A stretch of 62,985 nt of DNA from Candidatus Omnitrophota bacterium (lineage in GTDB: Bacteria; Omnitrophota; Koll11; Duberdicusellales; 4484-171), in NCBI GenBank assembly GCA_030692055.1, contig JAUYCY010000149.1, forward strand, positions 1 to 62,985, read 5' to 3'. Under the pieces are notes generated by a model. It searched no databases and was not told where the DNA came from. It saw nothing but the letters and a program-made list of their open reading frames with translations. The stretch's first letter is position 1; the number at the start of each line of letters is the position of its first letter. Positions 1-8,851 of the stretch are shown here, in pieces. Both the position numbers and the translations under genes were made by a program.

Positions 1-2222
1 ACAATCTCCATTGCCCGGCCTCCCAAAACATAAGAAGGCCTAACCAAAATTGGATAACCGATTTTTTTGGCTACCTCTTTTGCTTCAGCAAAAGTAAAGG
101 CAGTGCCGTTATCTGGCTGCAGCAGGTCTAATTTATGCAACGTCTGCTTAAAACGCTTTCTATCCTCGGCAATATCAATATTATCTGCGCTTGTGCCTAA
201 GATATGCACCCCGTTTTTACGCAAAGACACTGCCAAATTCAGCGGAGTTTGCCCCCCAAACTGCACAATTACGCCGATGGGTTTTTCCAGTTCAATAATA
301 TTCAAAATATCTTCCAAGGTTAATGGCTCAAAATATAATCTGTCAGAGGTATCATAATCCGTAGAAACCGTCTCAGGGTTACAATTGATCATGATACTCT
401 CAATGCCTTCTTCTTTTAAAGCATAAGAAGCATGGCAACAACAATAGTCGAATTCAATACCTTGACCGATGCGGTTAGGACCGCCCCCCAGAATAACTAC
501 TTTTTTCTTTTGGGTGGGTTTGCTTTCATTCTCGGTTTCGTAAGTGGAGTAATAGTATGGCTGCTTTGCACTAAACTCTCCGGCACAGGTATCCACCAGT
601 TTATAAACGGGTTGAATATTTTTCTTCCGACGATAGCTCCTCACCTTCTCTTCGCTAGAGTTAATAAGATAGGCGATCTGTTTATCAGAGAAGCCGTCTC
701 CTTTGGCCTTTAATAAAATGCCGGCCGGTAATTTAATCTCCCCATTTTTATCATCTAGCCGGTATTTCTTTAGTTTATCTTCGAATTCGATCAGTTGCTT
801 CATATTATCAATAAACCAGCGGTCAATCTTGGAGAGATTATATATTTCATCAATGCTTAAACCCATCTTTAAGCCGTAGCGGAGGTAAAACAATCTTTCA
901 TCATTGGCAGTTTTAATCTTGTTTTTTATCTGTCCTAACAATTCGTGGTCTTCCCTCATCAACATCTCATCGGTTATTTTATCTTTACCGTCGCAGCCAA
1001 AGCCGAACCGCGAGGTCTCGGTAGAACGAATCCCTTTCTGCAATGCCTCTTTAAAATTTCTTCCGATAGACATTGCCTCGCCTACTGCTTTCATGGAAGT
1101 ATTAATTATGCGTGCCGTAGCGGGAAACTTCTCAAAGGTGAACCGGCATATTTTAAATACGCAATAATCAACGGTGGGCTCAAAAAAGGATTTAGTCTTC
1201 CCAGTAATTTGATTCATGACCTCCGGTAGCGTTAAACCCACAGCCAATTTTGTGGCCACTCTAGCAATGGGAAATCCCGTGGCTTTTGAGGCCAAGGCAG
1301 AACTGCGGGAAAGCCGGGGATTGACTTCAATAATGACGATATGGCCGTTATCTGGATCCTGGGCAAACTGAATATTTGCCCCACCGCCGGTAATGCCGAC
1401 TTTTCGGATGATTTTTTTGGAGAGATTAACAAAATTCGTATATTCTTCGGCAGTCAAACTTTGGGAAGGCGCTACCACAATACTATCGCCGGTATGCACA
1501 CCCATGGGATCAACGTTTTCCATAGAAGTAATCATAATCACATTATCCACACAGTCGCGCATTACCTCAAACTCAATCTCTTTCCAACCCAAGACCGACT
1601 GCTCAACCAATACCTGATGCACCGGGCTAAGTTCCAGACCCTTATCCAAAAATTTTTCTAACTCTTCCTTATTATACGCAGTTGCCCCACCTGTGCCGCC
1701 CAAACAATAAGCCGGCCTTAAGATTAAGGGGAAACCTATGGAGAGGCCGATTTTTACACCTTCGGCAACGCTCCTGGCAATACCGCTTTTGGGTACGTCT
1801 ACACCGATCTCCATCATTGCCTTTTTGAATAACCCACGGTCTTCGGCACGGGCAATAGCATCCACACTCGCACCGATAGACTCAACGCCGTATTTTTTTA
1901 AAATACCTTTCTTCATTAAGAAGTAGGCCAAGTTAAGTCCGGTCTGCCCGCCCAACGTCGGCAGTATTGCATCGGGTCTTTCTTTTTTTATGATTTCTGT
2001 GACTACCTCCACGGTCAACGGTTCAATATAGGTTGCATCTGCCATCCCCGGATCAGTCATAATCGTCGCCGGATTGGAGTTTACCAATATCGTAAAGTAT
2101 CCTTCTTCCCTTAGCGCCTTACAGGCTTGCGAACCGGAATAATCAAACTCACAGGCCTGACCGATAATGATCGGGCCAGAGCCAATCATCAATACCCTTT
2201 TTATATCTGTCCGTTTAGGCAT
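1..2222 (-). CDS. carB: Carbamoyl-phosphate synthase large subunit, C-terminus cut by window edge
   Basis: Makes carbamoyl phosphate from bicarbonate, ATP and ammonia for pyrimidine and arginine synthesis. The visible 740 codons begin [20 protein letters not shown], the usual CarB start, followed by the first ATP-grasp half and then the second half ([19 protein letters not shown]). About 330 residues, including most of the second ATP-grasp domain and the allosteric MGS-like domain, lie left of position 1. The ATG is one base after the carA stop, so the two genes are translationally coupled. No frameshift is visible. Since the partner CarA lacks its catalytic residues, this subunit may work on free ammonia (inference). 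Confidence 0.97.
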   Translation of the reverse strand, partial: MPKRTDIKRVLMIGSGPIIIGQACEFDYSGSQACKALREEGYFTILVNSNPATIMTDPGMADATYIEPLTVEVVTEIIKKERPDAILPTLGGQTGLNLAYFLMKKGILKKYGVESIGASVDAIARAEDRGLFKKAMMEIGVDVPKSGIARSVAEGVKIGLSIGFPLILRPAYCLGGTGGATAYNKEELEKFLDKGLELSPVHQVLVEQSVLGWKEIEFEVMRDCVDNVIMITSMENVDPMGVHTGDSIVVAPSQSLTAEEYTNFVNLSKKIIRKVGITGGGANIQFAQDPDNGHIVIIEVNPRLSRSSALASKATGFPIARVATKLAVGLTLPEVMNQITGKTKSFFEPTVDYCVFKICRFTFEKFPATARIINTSMKAVGEAMSIGRNFKEALQKGIRSTETSRFGFGCDGKDKITDEMLMREDHELLGQIKNKIKTANDERLFYLRYGLKMGLSIDEIYNLSKIDRWFIDNMKQLIEFEDKLKKYRLDDKNGEIKLPAGILLKAKGDGFSDKQIAYLINSSEEKVRSYRRKKNIQPVYKLVDTCAGEFSAKQPYYYSTYETENESKPTQKKKVVILGGGPNRIGQGIEFDYCCCHASYALKEEGIESIMINCNPETVSTDYDTSDRLYFEPLTLEDILNIIELEKPIGVIVQFGGQTPLNLAVSLRKNGVHILGTSADNIDIAEDRKRFKQTLHKLDLLQPDNGTAFTFAEAKEVAKKIGYPILVRPSYVLGGRAMEI

Positions 2223-2223
2223 G

Positions 2224-3408
2224 TTATTTTTTCCCTTTCACCCCGCTCTTCCTTTCTTTTTTATAACCAGCCTTTTTAGGAAGGACGGGGTTCATTAACC
2301 GTAAGAATTCTATTAATATGCTATTTACCTCGTCAAATCCGGGGCTAACCGGATTATACTGTACCGCAATAATCTTGTGCTTTTTTGAGGCGAAGCCTTC
2401 AACCGTCTCGTCATTTAAATGCAAAGCAGTAATCTCGACACCCTTAATCTTCTTAAGGGAACCCATATCCACTATCCAAGAGTGATTCTGCACCGTTATC
2501 TCGCCCTTTCCCGCCGCAGGCGGGATCCCGCCTTCAATTTTAATCAACGAGCGGGGAAATGAAGTCGGATATATTATCGGGTAATTTACGCCGTGGTGGC
2601 CCAGATGCATCTTCTTTATCTTGGCACCCAATGATTTAGCAATCACTTGGCTCCCTAAGGCAATACCCAAGATGGGAATCTCCCCGATAAGCTTGCCAAC
2701 TGCAGTAACAATCTTTTCTAAAACCGGGTCATCCTCAGGCCCGCCGGAAATAATCAGACCTTTAAGTTTCAGTTTTAATATTTCTTGCGACCCGGTATTA
2801 TAAGGCAGGAGAACTACTCCCAGGCCCAGGTTATTCAGTTGTCTTAAGAGGCTCTGTGCTACTCCCAAATCTAAAATACCTACGCGCGTCTTTGTCTTAC
2901 CCTTGATTACCTTTATTTTCTGGACGGAGATTGCTTCAATCAAGCTCGGTTTGGGTTTTTGCTTTTGTAATTTAATGCCCTTGAGCAACTCTTCCTTGGT
3001 CTTGCCGTTGGTAGAAAGCGCTGCCCAGACTTCTCCTTTATCTCTTAAGTGCACAGCCAGGGTACGCGTATCTACTTCGGCTAAGGCCACTAAATTCTCT
3101 TTCTTTAAAAAATCATCAAATGAACCCTTGGCCTGCCAATTGGAATACATCCGCGATTTTTCTTTAATCACCAAACCTTTAACCCGGGCCCCCTCTGATT
3201 CATTGAATTTTTCATTGATACCGTAGTTACCAATCAACGGATACGTGAACATTAAAATCTTTCCTGCATTAGCGGGGTCAGTGATTACTTCCTGGAAACC
3301 TACCACCCGCGTATCAAAAAATAAGGGGCCAATGGCAACTCCTTCTATCCCAATAGAGGAGCCGCTAAAAACCCTGCCGTCTTCCAACACTAACAATGCG
3401 CTGTTCAT
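2224..3408 (-). CDS. carA: Carbamoyl-phosphate synthase small subunit with degenerate glutaminase site
   Basis: CarA normally hydrolyses glutamine and channels ammonia to CarB. The 394-aa protein has the N-terminal CarA domain ([19 protein letters not shown] near residues 38-64) and a C-terminal class I amidotransferase fold. The nucleophile elbow, usually GICLGHQ, reads GIALGSQ with Ala at residue 250, and the usual HPE motif reads NPV (Asn352, Val354). All three catalytic residues are therefore missing while the frame is intact. Between NYPI (275-278) and ITVQNH there are about 16 more residues than in E. coli or Bacillus CarA as I recall them; part of this insert ([11 protein letters not shown]) is encoded by a palindromic repeat. 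The ribosome site AAGGAG precedes ATG 3408. It may be a structural or regulatory subunit. Confidence 0.92.
   Translation of the reverse strand: MNSALLVLEDGRVFSGSSIGIEGVAIGPLFFDTRVVGFQEVITDPANAGKILMFTYPLIGNYGINEKFNESEGARVKGLVIKEKSRMYSNWQAKGSFDDFLKKENLVALAEVDTRTLAVHLRDKGEVWAALSTNGKTKEELLKGIKLQKQKPKPSLIEAISVQKIKVIKGKTKTRVGILDLGVAQSLLRQLNNLGLGVVLLPYNTGSQEILKLKLKGLIISGGPEDDPVLEKIVTAVGKLIGEIPILGIALGSQVIAKSLGAKIKKMHLGHHGVNYPIIYPTSFPRSLIKIEGGIPPAAGKGEITVQNHSWIVDMGSLKKIKGVEITALHLNDETVEGFASKKHKIIAVQYNPVSPGFDEVNSILIEFLRLMNPVLPKKAGYKKERKSGVKGKK
2510..2533. repeat. GC-rich palindromic repeat inside carA
   Basis: Positions 2518-2533 form a perfect 16-bp palindrome around GGCGGGATCCCGCC, preceded by another CCCGCC half at 2510-2515. 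The same core lies at the centre of a 26-bp palindrome at 11438-11463 between tRNA-Glu and glmS. Here the element is read in frame as part of carA and falls where CarA is longer than usual, so it looks like an inserted palindromic element tolerated in a coding region. Confidence 0.7.
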
Positions 3409-3422
3409 GCGTTGCTCCTTGA

Positions 3423-3872
3423 TTAAATCTTTGTTCTGATTATATCCACAACCTCTTCTACTGTTTTTGCCTTAATAACGCCCTTTATATCCCATGATCC
3501 CAGGCTAATTATGGGCTTGCCAAACTGCATACAATAAGCAATCTCAGAGAGAGTGCCATACTCTCCAGGCAGGGCAACGACGATGTCGCCAGCCTGAATC
3601 ACTAAGACATTCCTGGCTAAACCTAAGCCTGTGGGTATCACAATATCAATATATGGATTGGCGTCATTTTTGTTGTAACTTGGTATAATACCGATAGTTA
3701 CGCCACCACCAGCCTTAAAACCTTGGCAAACCGCCATCATTGTACCACTTAAACCGCCACAAACGAGGTAATCAACCACTTTTGCCAGTTTTTTGCCTAA
3801 ATTTTGGGCTAATTGCTCCACTTCCTTTGAACAGCTGTGCCCACCAATCACTGTCACAACCTTCTTTCTCAT
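3423..3872 (-). CDS. LOG/TIGR00725-like nucleotide-binding Rossmann protein
   Basis: A 149-aa Rossmann-fold protein of the lysine-decarboxylase-like (LOG) superfamily, close to the TIGR00725 or Moco-carrier-like branch. It starts VVTVIGGHSC and carries CGGLSGTMMAVCQGF and the family signature LPGEYGTLSEIAYC, where related proteins have PGGxGTxxE. LOG relatives act on nucleotides or carry cofactors; the substrate here cannot be read from sequence. I start at ATG 3872, preceded by GAGGGGA; an in-frame TTG at 3875 is less likely. It lies between tRNA-Arg and carA, with 14 bp to carA, and is probably transcribed with carAB. Confidence 0.75.
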   Translation of the reverse strand: MRKKVVTVIGGHSCSKEVEQLAQNLGKKLAKVVDYLVCGGLSGTMMAVCQGFKAGGGVTIGIIPSYNKNDANPYIDIVIPTGLGLARNVLVIQAGDIVVALPGEYGTLSEIAYCMQFGKPIISLGSWDIKGVIKAKTVEEVVDIIRTKI

Positions 3873-3881
3873 CAAATCCCC

Positions 3882-3938
3882 TCAAGATCGGGTCTTCTAA
3901 CTTATTGATTGCCAACGTGTTTCAAGACCCGATCTTGA
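3882..3938. repeat. 15-bp inverted repeat, 27-bp loop
   Basis: Arms 3882-3896 (TCAAGATCGGGTCTT) and 3924-3938 are exact reverse complements. The structure sits between the tRNA-Arg 3' end and the start of the LOG-like gene. There is no U tract on the minus strand, so it is not a standard intrinsic terminator. It may be a processing stem, a pause site or a dispersed palindromic repeat. Confidence 0.7.
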
Positions 3939-3942
3939 CATG

Positions 3943-4017
3943 TGGTGCGCCTGACAGGAGTCGAACCTGTACACATGGCTCCGGAGGCCATTGCGCTATC
4001 CATTGCGCTACAGGCGC
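3943..4017 (-). tRNA. tRNA-Arg (anticodon CCG)
   Basis: On the minus strand the acceptor GCGCCTG pairs with CAGGCGC, followed by discriminator A and an encoded CCA (3943-3945). The anticodon stem ATGGC/GCCAT holds the loop CTCCGGA, giving anticodon CCG, which reads CGG. The T arm ACAGGTTCGACTCCTGT is standard. A TATAAT sequence at 4027-4032 lies just upstream but has no convincing -35 element, so an own promoter is only possible. Confidence 0.95.
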
Positions 4018-4073
4018 ATCTATTTAATTATATCCGCCGTGTCCCCGAAGGGGGCAGGCGCAGTATCTTTTTT

Positions 4074-5312
4074 TTAAAACAGATTTAGCTGCTTTTCAGC
4101 TGTGCCCTTTTTTTCTTCTTCCGCAAATATTGATATCTTGCCATATTCTCCGTCGTAACCTGGCTGTATATTGACTTTGCCTTCTCTTACTCTTAAAACA
4201 CCTTCGGCAACGCGGGGAGAAAGGTTTTTTACTAAATCTTCTTTGCTGGCCTTGAGTAAAATCTCAAATTCCGTGTTAAACTTAGAGAGAGAAATGCGGT
4301 ATTCCTTTTCCACGGCCTGTGAACTCTTGGTAAGGCCTTTGGCATCAGCAATAATCTCATCTAATGAAATAAGATTCTTAAACGGTATGGAATTTTCTGG
4401 AACATATCCTACCGGCCGATCCGCCAATTCCTCAACCCGGTTCATCACGCCCACAGTTACGGGTTTGCCGCATTTAGGGCACTTGCCTTTATGCTCTCGC
4501 GTCTCCTCAGGAGAAAGCCTTACCCCGCAAAGCCGGTGGCCGTCATAGTGGTATTTGCCTTCTTCGGGGAAAAATTCAATGGTGTATAAAAATCTTTTTT
4601 TGTCTTTGGTTTTCAATACCTCTCTTATAGTTTTATAATTTAATTCGCAATCAAAAACATTTGCCTCCCGGCCGATTTTTTGAGGAGAATGTGAATCGCT
4701 ATTTGAGATTATTGTAAATTTATCTAATGCGGAAAGTCTCCAGTTCATTCCGGGGTCCGAAGACAAACCGCTCTCCAAGGCAAATATCTTCGGTGTTTGA
4801 TCTTCGAAACAATCTTCAATACGGTCAAACCCCGACTTAGAACCAAAGACACTGAACCAGGGGGTCCAGGCGTGCCCTGGCACAATCATACAGTTTTCGT
4901 CGATATCAAAAACAATCCGCGCCACCTCTTGCGCGTCCATGCCCAAGATCGGCCGGCCGTCGCTGGCAAGATTCCCGTAACGGCTAAGCGTCTCATTGAT
5001 TTTATCCGTGGTTTTAAAGGAAGGGCTGAAAACAATATTATGAATACGGTACGTCCTGCCTTTCTTGGAATAAATACTGCTTATCTCGGCGGTCAGAATA
5101 AAATAAACATCTTTGTACTTAAATAAGCCGTTGCCCAAATCTTCTAAAACCGCTTTACATTCCTCAAGCCAGAGATGATGCGTAAAATCTCCCGTTCCCA
5201 TCAGGGTAATACCTTTTAATTTTGCCCATTCCGTAATATGCTGGGTATCCATATCCCGGGAGGTAGCGCGTGAATATTTAGAGTGGATGTGAAAATCAGC
5301 GATAAATTCCAT
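4074..5312 (-). CDS. Endonuclease Q-like PHP-domain DNA repair nuclease
   Basis: A 412-aa PHP-family protein resembling endonuclease Q, which nicks DNA 5' of deaminated bases (uracil, hypoxanthine, xanthine). It shows the N-terminal metal motif DFHIHSKYSRATS, GTGDFTHHLW, VPGHAWTPWF, SNSDSHSPQKIG and a zinc-binding segment (LCGVRLSPEET, then CPKCGKPVTVGV near residue 275). The protein ends in QLNLF, residues 408-412, matching the bacterial sliding-clamp motif QLxLF. Archaeal EndoQ binds PCNA through its C-terminus, so clamp recruitment by DnaN is a reasonable inference. It follows the Mut7-C-like gene by 3 bp and seems to be the last protein gene of the pyr operon. Confidence 0.85.
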   Translation of the reverse strand: MEFIADFHIHSKYSRATSRDMDTQHITEWAKLKGITLMGTGDFTHHLWLEECKAVLEDLGNGLFKYKDVYFILTAEISSIYSKKGRTYRIHNIVFSPSFKTTDKINETLSRYGNLASDGRPILGMDAQEVARIVFDIDENCMIVPGHAWTPWFSVFGSKSGFDRIEDCFEDQTPKIFALESGLSSDPGMNWRLSALDKFTIISNSDSHSPQKIGREANVFDCELNYKTIREVLKTKDKKRFLYTIEFFPEEGKYHYDGHRLCGVRLSPEETREHKGKCPKCGKPVTVGVMNRVEELADRPVGYVPENSIPFKNLISLDEIIADAKGLTKSSQAVEKEYRISLSKFNTEFEILLKASKEDLVKNLSPRVAEGVLRVREGKVNIQPGYDGEYGKISIFAEEEKKGTAEKQLNLF

Positions 5313-5315
5313 ATT

Positions 5316-5765
5316 TTACTTTATCCCTTCTAAAATTTTTTTTACATTGCCCCAGTGCGTTCCCTGCCAGTAAATTCTTTGACATTGTGGGCAGGTTACA
5401 AAATTATCCTGTGTGGCGAATACGTATTCGGGGACCCTATCTTGAATTTTTTCTTTCTCCACCGCAATTAACCCTGTGTTACAGATGATGCAACGGCTGA
5501 ACATCTGTTTACTATTTGGGCCAAGTTTTAATTCCTTTAACAGTTGGGCAACTTGTTCGGGAAGCCGTTCGCTTTTGATATAAATAATTTTTGTCCCGTA
5601 TATATCGTGCATCCTGAGGTTGCGCGTCAAGATGATACGATTATCCCTTAAGGCCTGGATTATCAGGGAGCCGATATTATCTTCCTGGAAGTATTCGCTA
5701 TCAAACCCCAGGATCCTCAGCCACTTGGCTAATCTTCCCAGTTCTCGGGTGAGGATAAACTTCAT
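5316..5765 (-). CDS. Mut7-C-like PIN-fold protein with zinc ribbon
   Basis: A 149-aa protein of the Mut7-C family (PF01927): N-terminal LGRLAKWLRILGFD, central NRIILTRNLRMHD and a C-terminal zinc ribbon with CIIC and CPQC pairs (residues about 92-95 and 124-127) and WQGTHW. The family is thought to be a PIN-like RNase. Here the start reads FILTRELG where many members have an Asp before LG, and LTRN replaces LTRD, so two acidic positions appear changed; I judge this from memory of the family. The gene overlaps pyrC by 4 bp and is 3 bp from the EndoQ-like gene, so it is operonic. Function unknown. Confidence 0.75.
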   Translation of the reverse strand: MKFILTRELGRLAKWLRILGFDSEYFQEDNIGSLIIQALRDNRIILTRNLRMHDIYGTKIIYIKSERLPEQVAQLLKELKLGPNSKQMFSRCIICNTGLIAVEKEKIQDRVPEYVFATQDNFVTCPQCQRIYWQGTHWGNVKKILEGIK

Positions 5766-7036
5766 GCTTTATAAACAATTTCTCCGCCTAGAATGGTATA
5801 TTCAACGACGCCCTTTAAAGTTCTCCCCAGAAATGCCGAGTTTTTGGACTTAGAGAGGAAACCTTGTTTTTCCGCCCGCCATTCTTTATCGGCAGATACG
5901 ATAATTAAATCCGCATCAGAGCCGGCCGTCAGCGTACCTTTGTCAATCCCTAAAATCTTTGCCGGATTGAGTGATAATTTTTTCACTAAACCAACCCAAT
6001 CCAGAAAGCCTGTGCTAAGTAATTCTGTAATGCTTACAGCCAATATCGTCTCTAAACCGATTACCCCGAATTCCGCGCGCTCAAACTCAATATCTTTTTC
6101 GTTCTCGGTATGCGGGGCGTGGTCAGAGGCAATCGCATCTATTGTGCCATTCTTTAAACCTGCTTTAAGTGCCTCTACATCTTCCTTGCTTCTTAGGGGC
6201 GGATTCATTTTCATATTTGTGTCATACCCCAATACTGCTTCTTCACTCAAGGCAAAATAATGCGGTGCAGTCTCAGCAGTAACTTTTACGCCTTTTTTCT
6301 TGGCAGAGGCGATTAATTCTACTGACTCACCGCAACTTACATGGGCAATATGAAGCGGGCATTTGGCTTTTTCTGCCAGTTCAATATCCCGTTTTACTCT
6401 TTTGTATTCCGATTCTTTGGATATCCCTCTTAAGCCTAAGCGGGTGGAGGTAAGGCCAAGATTAACTACGCCGTTAAGCGAAAGTAACTTGTCTTCAGAG
6501 TGACAAATTACTAACAAGCCTTCCTGTTTAGCAATTTTCAATGCCTTTAACATCAGTGCATCATTGTCCACTGACGAGCCATCGTCAGATATTGCCACCA
6601 CACCTTCTTTTTTCAACTTCGCAATATCCGTCAATTCTTTTCCCAGCCGGCCTTTAGTAATTGCGCCGGCGATAAAAACATTTGCCTGCGCAGTTTGTTT
6701 AATAATTCCTTTAACGAATTTCACATTTTCTGCGCAGTCAACAGGAGGCTGTGTATTCGGCATGGCTAAAACAGTCGTTACTCCACCCTTTAAGGCTGCC
6801 GCAGTACCGCTGGAAATTGTTTCTTTATCTTCTCTGCCCGGCTCCCTTAAATGCACGTGCATATCCACAATGCCCGGCATAATTATTTTATCCGTCGCAT
6901 CGATGATTTTACCCGTTGAGACAGAAATATTTTTCGCTACCCTGGATACCCTGCCATTCTCCACCAAGATATCCGCAACCTCATCCAAATTATTCGCCGG
7001 ATCAACCACCCGGCCTTTTTTAATCAGTAGGCTCAT
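5762..7036 (-). CDS. pyrC: Dihydroorotase, type I
   Basis: Cyclises N-carbamoyl-aspartate to dihydroorotate, the third step of pyrimidine synthesis. The amidohydrolase metal motif MHVHLREPG lies near residues 59-67, with AAALKGGVTTVLAMPNT for the bridging-lysine region and substrate positions, a later CHSEDK and HIAHVS, and the conserved IASDHAPH. I start at ATG 7036 (MSLLIKKGRV); an upstream in-frame ATG at 7063 would lie deep in pyrB and adds nine residues unlike the family. The start overlaps the pyrB stop by 17 bp, suggesting coupling. At about 424 aa the length is normal and the sequence looks catalytically intact. Confidence 0.95.
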   Translation of the reverse strand: MSLLIKKGRVVDPANNLDEVADILVENGRVSRVAKNISVSTGKIIDATDKIIMPGIVDMHVHLREPGREDKETISSGTAAALKGGVTTVLAMPNTQPPVDCAENVKFVKGIIKQTAQANVFIAGAITKGRLGKELTDIAKLKKEGVVAISDDGSSVDNDALMLKALKIAKQEGLLVICHSEDKLLSLNGVVNLGLTSTRLGLRGISKESEYKRVKRDIELAEKAKCPLHIAHVSCGESVELIASAKKKGVKVTAETAPHYFALSEEAVLGYDTNMKMNPPLRSKEDVEALKAGLKNGTIDAIASDHAPHTENEKDIEFERAEFGVIGLETILAVSITELLSTGFLDWVGLVKKLSLNPAKILGIDKGTLTAGSDADLIIVSADKEWRAEKQGFLSKSKNSAFLGRTLKGVVEYTILGGEIVYKA

Positions 7037-7964
7037 TTTTATTATCGTGGCCTTGGGATACAAGAAATAAAACCGCCATCCTTACGGCAATGCCATTGGT
7101 TACTTGCTCTAATATCACTGACCAGGGCCCATCAGCGACACCGCTTTCCATCTCCATCCCTCGATTAATCGGGCCGGGATGCATTACAATAATATTCTTC
7201 TTTGCCTTTTTTAATCTTTCGGCGGTGATGCCGAAATTTTTAAAATATTCCAACTGTTTAGGGAAGGCAGCATCAATATCGCGCTCAAACTGCATGCGTA
7301 AAACATTCACCGCATCGGCACTCTTTAAGGCTTCTTCGATATCATGCGTAACAGAAACCCCCATTTTTTCGATTTCCGGCGGTATAAGTATTCCAGGGGC
7401 ACAAACCATAACCTTAGCGCCTAGTTTGGTTAATCCCCAAATATTTGAACGCGCTACGCGCGAATGGGCAATATCTCCGACGATACTCACATTCAAACCT
7501 TCAATCCGGCCTAATTTTTCCTTTAAGGTAAAGATATCTAAAAGTGCCTGTGTGGGATGCTCGTGCCAGCCATCTCCGGCATTAACCACACTTATATCCA
7601 CATGGCGCGCCAGCATAGCTGCGGCGCCCGAATAGTTATGCCGCACAACAATAATATCCGCCCTTAAGGCCTGAATATTCCTTCCGGTATCAATCAAGGT
7701 TTCGCCTTTGCGCACACTCGAGGTTTCCGTGGCAATATTGATGACGTCGGCAGATAATCTTTTTGCCGCTACTTCAAAAGATACCCTTGTTCTCGTTGAC
7801 GGCTCGTAAAACAGATTCACCACGGTCTTTCCGCGCAGCGCCGGGACCTTTTTAATATCGCGCGTGGAGATTTCCTTAAACGACTCTGCGGTAGTTAAAA
7901 TAAGCTCGATTTCTTCTTTGCTTAGATCTTCCAAACCCAATAGATCTTTTCTCATCCAAGCCAT
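7020..7964 (-). CDS. pyrB: Aspartate carbamoyltransferase catalytic subunit
   Basis: Joins carbamoyl phosphate and aspartate. The 314-aa protein carries the carbamoyl-phosphate loop FYEPSTRTRVSFEVA (near 52-66), GDGWHEHPTQALLD (near 131) and the aspartate-domain motif HPGPINRG near residue 265. No pyrI regulatory subunit is present in this window. It starts one base after the pyrR stop, with AAGGA inside the pyrR 3' end as ribosome site. MRKDLLG, three residues inside, is an alternative start. Confidence 0.96.
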   Translation of the reverse strand: MAWMRKDLLGLEDLSKEEIELILTTAESFKEISTRDIKKVPALRGKTVVNLFYEPSTRTRVSFEVAAKRLSADVINIATETSSVRKGETLIDTGRNIQALRADIIVVRHNYSGAAAMLARHVDISVVNAGDGWHEHPTQALLDIFTLKEKLGRIEGLNVSIVGDIAHSRVARSNIWGLTKLGAKVMVCAPGILIPPEIEKMGVSVTHDIEEALKSADAVNVLRMQFERDIDAAFPKQLEYFKNFGITAERLKKAKKNIIVMHPGPINRGMEMESGVADGPWSVILEQVTNGIAVRMAVLFLVSQGHDNKNEPTD

Positions 7965-7965
7965 A

Positions 7966-8560
<595 letters not shown>

Positions 8561-8572
8561 TTGTCTGAACTT

Positions 8573-8613
8573 ATCCCCGCCGCTTCGCTTATGCGTTGCA
8601 AAGCGGCGGGGAT
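8573..8613. repeat. GC-rich 13-bp inverted repeat in the pyr leader
   Basis: Arms 8573-8585 (ATCCCCGCCGCTT) and 8601-8613 are exact complements around a 15-nt loop. It lies between the attenuator and pyrR. The CCCCGCC/GGCGGGG arms resemble the GGCGGGAT palindromes found in carA and upstream of glmS, so it may belong to the same dispersed repeat family. Confidence 0.65.
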
Positions 8614-8653
8614 TATTTCGCAGACGTCCTTAACTTCTATGATATCGAAGGCT

Positions 8654-8686
8654 ACAATTTACGTCGCAAAAGCTTCCGTAAATTGT
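8654..8686. repeat. 10-bp inverted repeat in the pyr leader
   Basis: Arms ACAATTTACG (8654-8663) and CGTAAATTGT (8677-8686) form a perfect stem with a 13-nt loop. It lies just 3' of the attenuator on the minus-strand transcript and may be extended by outer GCAGAC/GTCTGC pairing. Role unknown. Confidence 0.55.
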
Positions 8687-8692
8687 CTGCTC

Positions 8693-8732
8693 AATAAAAA
8701 AACCCAACCGCTTTTATTGCTGCAGTTGGGTT
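8693..8732 (-). terminator. pyr leader attenuator terminator
   Basis: On the minus strand AACCCAAC (8732-8725) pairs with GTTGGGTT (8708-8701), immediately followed by a U-rich run to 8693. This is a clear intrinsic terminator about 75-115 nt after the predicted transcription start and well before pyrR, as expected for PyrR-controlled attenuation. Confidence 0.85.
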
Positions 8733-8762
8733 ATGAATTCTGTCTTTATACTTCATTTTATA

Positions 8763-8795
8763 CCCTTACTAGTTTCTCATGAACTAGCTTAAAGG
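8763..8795 (-). promoter_or_regulatory. Probable PyrR-binding anti-antiterminator loop
   Basis: The minus-strand RNA reads CCUUUAAGCUAGUU, a short loop CAUGAGA, then AACUAG and UAAGG. An upper 6-bp stem is set on a lower CCUU/AAGG stem with an asymmetric internal bulge. The loop matches the NGNGA part of the CNGNGA consensus of PyrR-binding loops. Its place between the promoter and the terminator fits pyrimidine attenuation. The match is from memory and by eye. Confidence 0.6.
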
Positions 8796-8813
8796 CCTCG
8801 ATCAATTTTTATA

Positions 8814-8842
8814 AATATACCATTTGATTTATCTTTTGTCAA
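8814..8842 (-). promoter_or_regulatory. Sigma-70 promoter of the pyr operon
   Basis: TTGACA (8842-8837), a 17-bp spacer and TATATT (8819-8814) form a near-consensus promoter. It begins 10 bp downstream of the rsmI stop. Predicted start of transcription is near 8807. No terminator separates rsmI from it. Confidence 0.85.
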
Positions 8843-8851
8843 GGCCAATAA

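Noticed and set aside
67..2040. Several plus-strand open frames opposite carB
   Set aside because: They lie antisense to an intact carB frame, have no ribosome sites and encode low-complexity, unrelated sequence.
2224..3408. Frameshift or sequencing error as explanation of the CarA triad loss
   Set aside because: Both motifs are in the same uninterrupted frame with conserved flanks, and each residue change is a clean codon difference.
4027..4055. tRNA-Arg promoter at TATAAT 4027-4032
   Set aside because: No -35 element at an acceptable distance; kept only as a remark in the tRNA entry.
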